Assembly: GCA_039720395.1 (NCBI GenBank)
Contig: CM077833.1
Coordinates: 32,771,478 to 32,835,477 of the forward strand
Length of the DNA stretch: 64,000 nt
Reading direction: 5' to 3'
Source of the DNA: Liquidambar formosana
Taxonomy: Eukaryota; Streptophyta; Magnoliopsida; Saxifragales; Altingiaceae
This document shows positions 32,401 through 43,784 of the stretch, in pieces (the stretch's first letter is position 1; each line of letters opens with the position of its first letter). The notes under the pieces were generated by a model. It had not been told where the DNA came from. It searched no databases and saw only the letters and a list, made by a program, of their open reading frames with translations. The translations under genes were made by a program, and so were the position numbers.

Positions 32401-35400
32401 TTATCCCTTAGACTCGCCAAGTTCAATATCCTTCACAGGAGTATTTTCCACTCCATCTTTCAGAAGTCTAATTTCTTCTTCTGTCAGGCTGTTTTTCATA
32501 TGGGGGATCAACTTAGCATTTGATTGCTTTTCAAGCTCCACGGCCCAACTATAAATTACCATGCCAACAACTGCAAGAGCCATCCCCATAATGTTCTTAA
32601 AAGTCAGCTCTGAATCAAAGAGCAGCCACCCCAATGTGAGTACACATACTGTCTTCATGTGACCTAAGACCTGGAAGGAAACCGCTGAGAACCGCCCAAT
32701 GCATAGGTACTGGCTCACATTGCAGAACACAGCTAGGGAGCATGACATGAGTATAAATAACTGCACACATTCATCAAATAAAGTTAGCAGAACTTTTCTG
32801 TTTACAGATATAGACATATGAATGCATTCAGAAATCAACAGGCAAGAGTGTGACCAGAAGAGAAAGGAGTGCTTACAATGGCACCAGAAGACATCTTATA
32901 TTTTGTTACAAATTTTCCATTAAGGTAGTAATCAATAAATGGTCCGAGCACAAGGAGAGAGAGGGCTTGAATTGGAGCTGTCTTACTCAGCAATTCAAAA
33001 GATCCGATTGAGTATTTCTTCTGCAAGGAACCTATTGACTGTACCACAGAATATGTCCAATCATAATAAGACAAAATGAATTAAAATTATTTTTCCACAG
33101 AAACAACATGATCCAACAAAATGTAATGAGCATAAGATAAGATCTGCCTTTTTATTACAAGCAGGTTTACCCATACCCTTTACAATGGATTCCTGAATTA
33201 TGTTTTCAATGTCATGATCTGACTCAACAGGTAGTTCAAGTCAGCACCTAGCAACAACATAAAAATATAAGTGCCTAGGGACTCAAAGTCCAATGAATTG
33301 AAGTTTTCCACTACTATTTCCCTTTTGGAATCTATTTACATCATTCAAAAAACAAGATGTTTTGGCTGATTCAAAAAGAAGTGTTCTGGTTAAAACTCTC
33401 AAAATGTTTCTGTTTTCAGAGGGACAAAGTACCAGCAAAAGTTAAACTATAAATGTTTCAGTCAACTCCTAAGTTACTGTTTATTTCTATTTCTTTGTTT
33501 TTTCCAATCCAAACTATAAACCAATAAACCATTAATTGATCAAAGACAACAAATCCACTTCTTTACTCAGATCGAATAAATATCAGTGCTAGCCCAAATG
33601 GGAAGAGTCCCATATTAAAAATTAGATAAGTAGTCAAAATTTATCTTCACATATAACTATATAAACAACTTCTGGTTGAAGTTTCCATAAATTTCCTCAC
33701 ACACGCAGCATTCATTTTCAATAGAATTATGTATTACCCATGTGCCTCACTGCCATTATAGTCAAGGCAACATGTAGCCTAACCTAACCACCTACCAAGT
33801 ACCACCTCTGTATTGGGCATTTGGGCCCTGACAGGTAGCAGTGCGACATCTATGTCCTAGCAATGCTGACACAATGCCTGGTGGTCAAGTAGATGTTTTG
33901 TTTGGTTGCATGTTTTCATAAGTACACTGAACCCCACTGAACACATGGCACATTTACAGTGGTGTGAACCCACAACTAGATGCATCTCACAAAGCAGAAT
34001 GTGTAAACTAAGAATCAATGTCTTATGCGAAGATACATGAGAATGGATACACACTAACTTAAGACTCTTTTGAAATCTGATGCATTTGTTTAATAAATGA
34101 ATGAACGCACACAAGTACTTGCTGTTACATTCAATGTGGCATCATACAACCAAGTTCATTGAGTTATTGGTCTCAAAGGGACTACAAAGACAAGTAATAT
34201 AAAAGGGGATAAAATACAAAAATACTCACAATTTGCTGCAAAGATGTAGACAATACTGCTACACAGGCACATAGAAAACCTTTAGCATTGACTTTCACGT
34301 CAGTTACAGTACAGACACCAACACCTATAACCACAACCACCACAGATATTTTCACTTCCCTTGAGTAGTGTTTGTTATGAAGGATCCATTCCATCACGCA
34401 GACCACCGGAATCATGCTTAGTTTGGAAATCTGCACCATAACCACAATGAAACCATTGGCTGATTAAAGGGGGGCAAACCAAGACACAAATGAGAATAAA
34501 CATAGGTAAGTGTTACTACCTCACAAGGACTAAATTCACACCGCCGGAGAAAAAATTTAATTTCAATATGGATATATTATGTTACACCACTTCCTCTTCA
34601 AGAAGTTATATCAAGCATACTCTTTCAAATAGACTTCAACTAATGTGCCTCTAAAGAAATTTTTGATAAAAAAAATCCAATAGTACAATAAAGAAACGAG
34701 CAATTTTCTCATATATATATATATATATATATATAGTTCGACTTTGCTAAACCCCTTGGGCCACCCACACAAGGTTTCATTGTTCTCATGAGCCTTGGAC
34801 ATAACTAGTCCATATGGGTTGTGGGGTCTTATATGGGCCCAGGGTTTGCCCAAAGGGTTTCCTCATTATAAAAAATATATTCATAACAAACAACATTAAA
34901 CACCTTCTAAACCTCCGTAGCTGTTATGAACTTTCATTATGTAGTTGAGAATACTTTTGTAATTTTAGATATTCTAGTATGGTATATATACGAATGATGA
35001 GGAACCTGCCTTAATGGATGGACTCTTTTAGTCTTTCTCAATTCCACTTCTTCTTCCATCTACAACTCTCCTTCATGAATTCTTCCAACATGGTATCAAA
35101 GCTCCGAATTCTAGGATGTCCTAGGTTCAAAGCTTTCTTCAATTAAACTAAAGATCTCCATCATTTTTTTTTTTTCCCTGATAAGGAACTAAAAATCTCC
35201 ATCATATCACCACCTCCTCGAACTTTGCATCACCTCTAGCTTTCAGCAAAAAAATTATTATCTCCTAAGGTGATGGAAATAAAATTTACATTTTCTTCAT
35301 TCAACAATGATTAATGGCTATGCCAACCCCTAATGGTAATGAAGGGCCCCAATGCATTACACAACAGCTGTGAAGGCTAGTTCAAACTAATGTTACCTGG

Positions 35401-38106
35401 AGCATGGTTCGCTCTAGTACGTGGTATGTGGTATGGGTACGGGTACGATGCTTTGTACGGTACGTTAAGGGGTAGGCTTAGTTGGTTCACTCTAGTACAT
35501 TAGGGGGTATGTATGTATGTATATATATGTATTACCCATTTGCTAAGAGAAAGATTTCTCCGAAATATTATGAAAATTGAAACTTTAATCGAATTTATGT
35601 ATTGAATGATTTTGGAAATTGAATTATATATAGAATTTACTAACATTTTATAGTAGTTTAAGAGTCTCATACAATTGCAAATAAACCTAATTTTGGAGTT
35701 AAAGTTGTCACTTTGTGAATAAAAGTATCTGTGTGTGTGTCTCAATATTTCAGGATGCAAAAAATAGAGATCCAGATCACAAATGAATTGCATTTCGGGT
35801 CGGGGACCCCGTATCGCAATTCGAAGGGGGGTCAAGAGATCCCGATAACACTGGTTCAAACCCTCATCCCTTATCAGATGCAAGGGGATGCATATTAAAT
35901 ACTTTTCGTATGGATCCAAAAATAAAAATAACAAACTTAAAAAACAGATACTTGGGGGATATGTTAGGATACAGTAGGTCCTGTTTGTTCTTTTTCTCTT
36001 TTTTTGAAAAAAAAGGGGGCGGGGGGAAGTTAAAATGTTATCTAAAGAGTAATTCAACAATTATTTATTTATTTATTATTTATAAATTATTACTATTATT
36101 ATTTTTTGATAGGCAATAAAAATCTTATTAGGAAAAAACGTGTCTTAAAAAGCATCTCACCTAGGCCAAAGCAAAGCCCAGGCCTTGCGCATTGCACGCT
36201 TTTCACAACTATGATTGCATCATTAACTCAAAGTAAATAGATTTACTAGAAACATGTAAAAATAGAGTGTTTTCAGTCATTCATACTTGGTAAAATCCAA
36301 CAGAGTTTAGCATGAGGCTCAAGTTCATCCCTGTGATAGACATATTGGCAACTATTGAGAACCAGAAAAGCTCCCATAAAGGAACATGCTTTGATGCAGA
36401 ATACCCAGTAGCATTTGACACCAGACCAACCAGTGCAGTTACAGCAAAGTGGAACCCAGTTAAAGTTGTGGCTGCAAAAGCAGAACATGACATCAAACTT
36501 TAAGAAGAAAATTTGAACCAGAAATTTTATGTCATGACACCTGAGAACTGATCAAATCAGGATCAGATTTGACCATATTTCAAGGCATTTCCATCCATAA
36601 CAGAACAAATTTTGATAACTAATTATAAATCTAAAATTTAGACCCCAATATGAATCTATAACAAAGAGATTTAAAATTAGATATGAAAATCTAAGCACAT
36701 AAGCATATTCGAAGAAATTGGTCCAATCAACACACTAAGAGGAAAGAAAGCATCAACACGGTAAAATACATGTACAAAACCTACAACACTAAATGAACTC
36801 AAATTCAATTGACAGTTCAAATAACTAATGAACAATATAGAGAGATTAGCTGGACTGATCTGCTAAAAGGAAGGGTAGAACTGGTCCAATCTCTGTGTCA
36901 TAAACTCATCATATTAAGTGCCGCTTCCACAACACAATCCCAGTTTAGTAGTTTGGGTTCTTTGGGAGCAGATTGCTCAATCTTACACTCTGCTTATGCC
37001 TGAAGAACTCATGTTGGACAAAGCTGATGGACTTATTATGAAATATCCCAAGATAGGCAATGGATATCAGCTAAAGGAAGTGTTATTATATAGTAGGGTG
37101 TAATACTGTTAAAATTTAACTGTGATAGAATGCTTGCCAAGTTACACAGAACATCCAATTTTCAAACAAACTTTGACAAGTTTGCTACAAGTGTGCATTT
37201 TTGGACATTCAAACCACATGCGCACATAAGAATATTCCATCATACATGACATTAAAATTTCCCCAGCAGCGAAAAAGAAAAAAAAAGAAAAAAAAACAGA
37301 CATTAAAATTTAAAGTTCAGATCAAAAAACGTAACAACATATGACATTACATTGCTTACATTTATGGAGTATAGGTGGAATTTTAAGTTCAGATCAAGTT
37401 TGACTAGTTCTTTCATTTATCGGTTCGGATTTTACTGAATTTTCGATGAAGCCAATACATGTTAATCTTCCTAGAAGCTGTGTACTCCAGACACAACCTG
37501 ATAATTGTATAATTGCATTACAGATTCGACTAAAAGTCCAGAACTATATTTAATTATACTTTGAGAGCGAATCATAGACGAAACAGAAAAGGTCAATGAC
37601 GAGGACATGATCCACAAACCCTCAAAGCAGAATCAGTACAAAAGAAAATTGAAAAAAAAAAAAAAAAAAAAAAAACAATATAGAAGGGTAATTGTTATGG
37701 AAGGAAGAAGGCCTGTTAATTTAAAGATAGATTGCAAACAAGACCACGGGCTAGAGAAAGAGAGAGAAGAAATATCAACCACACCAAAATTTTGATTAAG
37801 AAGGAAAAAAAAATAAAAATAAAAAAAGGTAAGTTTTAAGGCGGGATAAAATAAAAAAATAGAAAAGCCGAGTCAAATAAGATGACAGATCCACAGGAAC
37901 CAAAGAATGCATAGAAGATTCAGAAGGGGAAAATGGGTTTGTAGAGATCTCAGATCCATATGAGAGAGAGACTGACCGAAGCTGAAAGCATAACCATTGG
38001 CAGACATGAGCTGCTTGTTGGCCATAATAATTCCGACGGAACTGACAACGTTCATGGCCCACGCTCCCACGTCCGACACCGAGGACGACTTCTTCTCGCT
38101 CTCCAT
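32401..38106 (-). CDS. URGT: UDP-rhamnose/UDP-galactose transporter, Golgi (URGT group)
   Basis: Nucleotide-sugar/triose-phosphate transporter family protein expected to import UDP-rhamnose and UDP-galactose into the Golgi for pectin and hemicellulose synthesis. Five exons on the minus strand: 38106-37977, 36471-36287, 34430-34230, 33038-32877, 32760-32401. They total 1038 nt, 345 aa, the usual length, with phase kept throughout. Family-typical blocks: [10 protein letters not shown] and [10 protein letters not shown] at the N-terminus, [108 protein letters not shown]. The polytopic pattern fits about ten membrane segments, and the C-terminal tail is charged and cytosolic-like. The codon before the start region is TTG in a longer frame, so ATG 38106 is the first plausible start. 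It is closest, from memory, to Arabidopsis URGT1/URGT2; substrate preference is inferred. Confidence 0.94.
34711..34733. repeat. (AT)n microsatellite
   Basis: About eleven AT units within intron 2 of the transporter gene. Confidence 0.85.
34922..35300 (+). mobile_element. Ty1/copia fragment: LTR plus primer-binding site
   Basis: A 169-bp LTR-like block starts TGTTATGAAC (34922) and ends CTTCCAACA (35090). It is followed directly by TGGTATCAAAGC (35091-35102), close to the initiator-Met tRNA primer-binding site TGGTATCAGAGC. Downstream text to about 35300 resembles a retrotransposon leader. No second LTR or gag/pol was found. It lies in transporter intron 2 on the strand opposite to the gene. 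Confidence 0.65.
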
Positions 38107-39366
38107 ATTCTCCAATTCGGATGTAGTCTACTTGTTGTAAGAGAAGAAAGGGAAGATCCGGCGATGGAGATACCAGATCTCAATCGAAGACCTATACAAA
38201 GACGAGGAGGAGGACCGATTTATGAAGAAGAAGACCAAGGCGTAGGGGGAATAAGGGGAGGAGACACCAGATTCAGAAAGAAGGCCTTGATTTGATTTTG
38301 GACTCTTTGACCTTTCCTTCTTCTTTGTCTTTTGTATGGTAAAATCGTATAGGAAGAGATGCGGATCCTTCAGAGAGGGGTGGGGGGTTGAGAAGGGGTG
38401 GCGTTTCACTGCTTGTGCGCTCTGTCTCTCGAGCTATCCCCAATGCCCTCCCCCACTTCTCGTTTCGTTCTCCTTCACATTCACTTGTCTGTCTCTCAAT
38501 CAGTCAAAATATTTTCCCCAAATCCGTTATAAAGCATTAACACTTCCTTGACCTGCACATATTCGCTACTTAATCGGATTTTAAAAACTTCTATTCGTCA
38601 TTTTTAGTGTTACAAACGGAGGCCTAAGTATTATTATTATCATTATTTTGTAAATATGCTTTTTCTTTATTCGTATAACCATCCATTGACCGTACTAGGA
38701 CATAATTACAATTTTCTCTCTTGATGTTTTATTTTTTATTTTTTATTTTAATTATCGTTTGTCTTGGTAAAAATTGAATCCGTTACAATCCACTGAACGT
38801 TCACCGTTTTGAGATAATTCTCCTTTCCATTTATATTATTAATTCACCGTTACAATTATATTATTAATTCTCCTTTCTATTTATTTGTCTAATTAATTAT
38901 AATTTTTCCCCATCAATGACATAATAAATTAGTAACATTTTCTCACTTGCTAGAGATTTTAGAGTTAGGAGTAACTTCTACCCGATATCAAATTATTAAT
39001 TGTCAAAGAAAATTACAAATTTTTCCTATGAAATATAATCATGTTTGGATCTCTTTCCCCTTTGATACACCACCTTATTGATGCAATTAGTAAAAAGTTG
39101 AAATGTATTACTCCATACTATTTTTTATTTTTTATGTAGTAACATAGATAGAAAGTTCATTCCATCAATTTAACTGGCAAATGTCTTACTAATACAAACA
39201 AAACACAACAATTTGAACTTTTTTTTTAAGAAAAGAAATCTTAACCTAAATGACAAAATTACCCCTCTGAATATTAAGCTCCCTCCTCTCTCCTCCCTGC
39301 CTTAATGATGCTGTTTGGAACATCTACACAGAGACTGCACATCAAGTGTTGAGAGGGAGGAGAGGG
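38107..39366. other. Upstream region of the transporter gene, then intergenic DNA
   Basis: 38107-38540 is purine-rich and relatively GC-rich, fitting the 5' leader and promoter of the minus-strand transporter gene. From 38560 to 39366 the sequence is AT-rich and I see nothing recognisable. Confidence 0.4.
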
Positions 39367-39456
39367 CGCACATCTAGGGTTACAACTTGGGTGGGTTGAA
39401 CCTGCACAACCCGAATCCAACCCGGTCAATAAATGGGTTGGACAAATGGTTTTCAT

Positions 39457-39637
39457 TAGGGGTGTTAATGGTTTTGGTTAAAACCGAGAACCAAACCAAA
39501 CTGGGTGGTTTGGTTTGGTTTTCTTGTCATTAGGTTTGGTTATGGTTTTAATTTTAGAAATCTGAACTCAATTGGTTTAGTTTTGGTTTTCAGTTTTAAA
39601 AAACCAAACCAAACCGAAAAACTGAAAAAACCGAAAA

Positions 39638-39669
<32 letters not shown>

Positions 39670-40116
39670 AACTTAAAGTTTGTAAATTCCCAATTCTAAT
39701 AAGGGTAAAATAGGTAATGTGCTTGCTTTTGTTGATTTTAAGTTTCTTATTGTTTTCCCTTTTTTAAGATTTGCATGTATTAAACTAGCTATTAATGTTG
39801 TGTGTGATATCGACATATTGATAAATGTCAATATGTTTCTATTTTGATACAATGTTTGTTTTTTTTAGTTGCTAATGTAATGCTTTTATTAAAAAAAATT
39901 TATTTGGAGTTTGGCAAGTCATTTTTTTCATTTTTAATTATTTGTTGTTACTTGATAGGTTAAAACTGAAATCAAACCGAACTAAACCGAAATATAATGG
40001 TTTGGTTTTTTTATAGTATGGTTTGGTTTTGGTTTGGGAGGAACAAAACCGAAGTATAATGGATTGGTTTGAAATCTCCCCTAAAACCGAACCAAACCGA
40101 ACCATTAACACCCCTA
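39457..40116. mobile_element. hAT-like element, 660 bp, perfect 8-bp TSD
   Basis: The duplication GTTTTCAT is at 39449-39456 and 40117-40124. The termini TAGGGGTGTTAATGGTT and, in reverse, TAGGGGTGTTAATGGTT are identical. Subterminal AACCAAAC/GGTTTGG motifs are repeated in opposite orientation at both ends. An (AT)n run is at about 39642-39668. No transposase. Confidence 0.85.
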
Positions 40117-40229
40117 GTTTTCATATATTGGGTTGGGTTTGGGTTTGGGTTAGAAAATATTAACACAATTTAAATCGGGTTAGACTTAGGAAGGGGGGTT
40201 GGGCAACATGAACCTAACCCATGTAAGAT

Positions 40230-42014
40230 GCGTTCAGATTCAATGCTGAGAGAGTGTTTTCTCAGCACTATGCCAAGGTGCCGAGGATTGCGACGCGTGG
40301 CATAGTGCTTCCTCTAACGGTAGAGAAACTCCCTTTATAAAACGATACCAGACATGTGCGTTTTGACTCCCAAACACAACGTTAACGGAAGCAACCCACC
40401 GTTACCCCCAAAAACGCCACTTCTCCTGCAATCTCCTTACCATTCCCTTTCTCCTGCCCATTGATGCCTGGATTTCCTCATCCACAGAAAGGAAAGCTTG
40501 ACCTACTCACCTTGCATTTTCCCGGCCAGTTAGGTAGCACACACCATCCGACCCTCTCCGACTGACTCCATTTTTTTCAGCCATTGATTCATCAATAGAA
40601 AATAAAAATAAAAATAAAAATAAAAAAAAACATTGAAGATTTGGACAGATTACTTACAACAAGTTTTTAAAAAAAAAAAAATGAAGAAGAAAAACCGGGG
40701 GTTTGGTGGTGATGGGTTTCTAGGAGATCCTCATCAGTGACGGCTTGCTGATAAGCCACCATGAATATCGCTGGCAGTTCTTCCCTCCCACTGATCCTCT
40801 ACTCTGTTTTCTTCCTTCTTTCTTTTTTTTTTATTTTGTTGTCACATTGAGAGATCCATGGCCATGTCTTTCGGATCGCCGGCCATGGCTGTCTTCTTTC
40901 TTCGTCTACTTCATTTTTTTTTTTTTTCCTTTCGGGCTTTGTTTTCTTTTCCTAAATGTAGCAGTTCATCGCACCACAACCCAAACCTTATCAAACCCCA
41001 TCACCCTCGCTACTATCCTCACAAATCGAAACTCTATCGGCAATCTATAGCAGTCCTCCACCGTTTAGAATCCTACCACACAATCGCATTTTTGAGAAAT
41101 ACATAAACCACTGCCGTGATCCATCGCCACCACAAAACCTTTGTCTCCATGGTTGCATGCTCTCGGATCAAACCCATGGCAGAAAGCTCACAATCGCACC
41201 ACACAATCGCACCTTTGAGCACCTTGACTGTAAGCCCCCATCAGATCCACTTGCAGATCTACCCTTGCCGTCAGATTCCGTTTGTAGATCCACAGCACCA
41301 CTAGCGAATCTCACCCTTCTCTCTTAGAGGAAAGGCGAGCTGTTTCACCGTCGGCGAGCCACCATCGATATCCTGTCGTTGGGTATTTTCGGTGAATCTT
41401 TGTCGTAGAAAGTTCTCCTGCCGACAACTCTTGCGGATCTACCCTTGCCGCCAGATCTGTTTAGGGGTCTTGTTCTTAAAGGAGGAGGCAGCGCTGGCGA
41501 GTATTTGTGGGGGAGGCGGTGGGTCAACGCCTCGCCGGTGGTGGGTTCTAGCCCGTCGCTGCTGCTTTTTCCTTTTTCCTTGTCCGATTTTTTTTTTCCT
41601 TTTTTTTTTTTGGTTGTTGTTTTTTGAGATCGACCACGCCCTTGGTTTTGGTGTGCTAGTGTGAAGGGGGCGGCATTGGGAGATGGTGGGGGAGGCGGTG
41701 CAACAGGGATGGTTTAATTGGAGACGGAGCCAGAGTTGGGGTTTTGGAGGGGGCTGAAACAAGTGCCAGGCGCTGGGTTCTTCTGGGTTTCAAGAATGGT
41801 AGGGAGATGCATAGGGTAAAACATAGCGTTTTGGGGTAACGGTGAGATGAGCCGTTAATAGTGCGTTTAGGAAGCCAAAACACACTTGAATGAGGTCGTT
41901 TTATCAAGTGGAGTTTTTCCTACCGTCAGATGAAGTGCTATGCCACGCGTCGCAATCCTCGGCACCTTGGCATGGTGTCGAGAAAACACTTCCTCAGCAC
42001 TGAATCCGAATGCT
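40230..42014. mobile_element. Mutator-like element with ~115-bp TIRs, Pack-MULE candidate
   Basis: A perfect 9-bp duplication, ATGTAAGAT, is at 40221-40229 and 42015-42023. Long terminal inverted repeats share TGCCAAGGTGCCGAGGATTG and CGACGCGTGGCATAG on both arms and run about 115 bp. The interior (40380-41880) has no transposase but is richer in GC and pyrimidine than its surroundings, and contains a near-duplicate of GATCTACCCTTGCCG (about 41259 and 41436). This is what a Pack-MULE carrying captured host sequence would look like. The donor is not identified. Confidence 0.8.
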
Positions 42015-42323
42015 ATGTAAGATATAATTTTTTTAAATACTTTTATATGCATTAAATATAACATCATATGACTTTTAATTATTGGTCATTTGGTGTGGGC
42101 ATAAGGGGCTTGTATGAGAAATTGATGGAAGAATTGTTAGAGGAAGATGTGCAATAGACTATTAGCCCTAACCTAGCGGTTAGTAGTTATAAAATCTCAT
42201 TTCTTAGCAAGAAAAAAAAAAAATCTATGAAATTTATAATCCATGTTTGACCTAAAAGACTCTTTAAATAAGTGTCCATGAATGTTAATTTTTCTTATTT
42301 TTCTAAGTTAGTTCTTATCATTT

Positions 42324-42420
42324 TGGTATCAGAATACTCTGCCACCACTTCTCTATTTTTCCCCAAGTCCCATCGGCTACTAGCGAGTAACGCCATTGAT
42401 TTTATTGAAGCAGGTTAATC
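42324..42420 (+). mobile_element. Possible LTR-retrotransposon primer-binding site remnant
   Basis: TTGGTATCAGAATACTCTGC begins near 42323 and resembles the Met-tRNA primer-binding site found just after an LTR. Upstream sequence is AT-rich, with no defined LTR start. It lies inside the outer hAT-like element. Weak call. Confidence 0.3.
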
Positions 42421-42721
42421 AATTGAGTTTGGATAATTAAGATTTATAGGCATATGCAACAATATATTTTTATTTTATTGAAGCAGGTTTACTAAAGATG
42501 AAAAATAAAAAATGAAATTAATAAGCTAATCCTCACAACCCGACTTCAACCCACTCAACCCATGTAACTTGGGCTTACCCAATCCGAGCATGGGTTGAAC
42601 CTGAATTAGGAAAGTTCAACCCGAAGTATAGATTGTGTTGGCTTGGATGTAAGGATTTACACTTAGAAAGTTAGAACTGGGTTTAGATTGACCCCGCCCA
42701 AGTTACAGCCCTATGCACATC

Positions 42722-43784
42722 ATTGATTGGGACATCATACCGCCGACCTCTAGTATTAAGAAATAGCACAGACAACCTCCCCAAGCCATGACTAGAGTGG
42801 ATCTGGGCGGAAACAGAATGTAGCAGTCACGGCCTAACACAGTCTAATTTCATGAGCATGAGTATATGTCCCTCACCAAATCATCATCGCCAATAAATAT
42901 TTTTCATCCTTTTCTATGCGCATCCAATGGTCCGTCACTAAAGTGTTAATCCAAAGGATGATGGCTGCCCGACTGTTGAATCGTACACAACTCATGGCAG
43001 AATGGAGGTGGCTAAGGAGGTGTTCCGAGAAAGTAAGCTTGATCGACGAGTACTAGCCATCCAAATCCGAAATCCGAAATCCCTTATGCATACGTTGCGG
43101 GAAGGAAGGCGCCGAATTGGCTCGCTACTCCCCTTTCGGGCTTGTGGTGTAAGAAAACCCTCCTGATGAGCTTAACTCAAAATCATCAGGCTTTGCCGCT
43201 AGCATCTTGCTAATATTCATCTCCATTTCTGAGGGTGTCCTATCCTTCAAGCGAACAAGCACAACTTCAAGCACCATGATTCATAGGACATCTCCACAGC
43301 CGAACTATATTAGTCACGTTTAGCTAGTTCGTTTTATTATTATTATTATGGAAAAAAAGAAAAAGAAAAAAAAGAAGAAGCTACTTTACACATGGATCTT
43401 CAAGTAATGTACAAACCAAACAAAACCTAGAACCTAAAAATGTACAACTGTGAAAACGAAAAGCAAATACACCACTCCAACCAAATACATCATTCAAATT
43501 ACAAGGCAGCCCCATCGCAGCCGAAAAGTGATAACGATAGTTACTTCCTTCTACAACCCACATTTCTTCCTCTCCATGTATATAAATATTGGTCTTCCAT
43601 AAATACATTACACCATGCCCGCTGACCTGGAGGCGTGACGTGCTATCCAGCATAAAATTATCTACTCAAACACATCCAACAAATGAAAACTCCAACCCCC
43701 TCCCCTCCTACACCCAAAACAATGATACATAAGAAAGGCGTTATACTACAAGCGATTCACACATGGGATTAAACTTTTCCATCC
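42722..43784. other. Intergenic DNA and 3' UTR of the DnaJ gene
   Basis: The part from about 43330 to 43784 should be the 3' UTR of the minus-strand DnaJ gene, with an AATAAA on that strand at 43333-43338. The part from 42722 to 43320 is somewhat GC-richer but I recognise nothing in it. Confidence 0.45.

Larger units (their letters stand above)
39375..42713. mobile_element. hAT-like outer element, 3.3 kb with two nested insertions
   Basis: The ends TAGGGTTACAACTTGGG (39375) and, in reverse, TAGGGCTGTAACTTGGGCGG (42713) form a terminal inverted repeat. Flanking 8-mers CGCACATC (39367-39374) and TGCACATC (42714-42721) differ at one base. GGGTT/AACCC arrays occur inside both ends, as in the element at 6253-7542. 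Without the nested hAT-like element (39457-40116) and MULE (40230-42014) the original was about 0.9 kb. Confidence 0.7.

Noticed and set aside
38107..38115. Nine-base longer start for the transporter (TTG)
   Set aside because: It relies on a non-ATG codon; the ATG at 38106 follows immediately and fits the family N-terminus.
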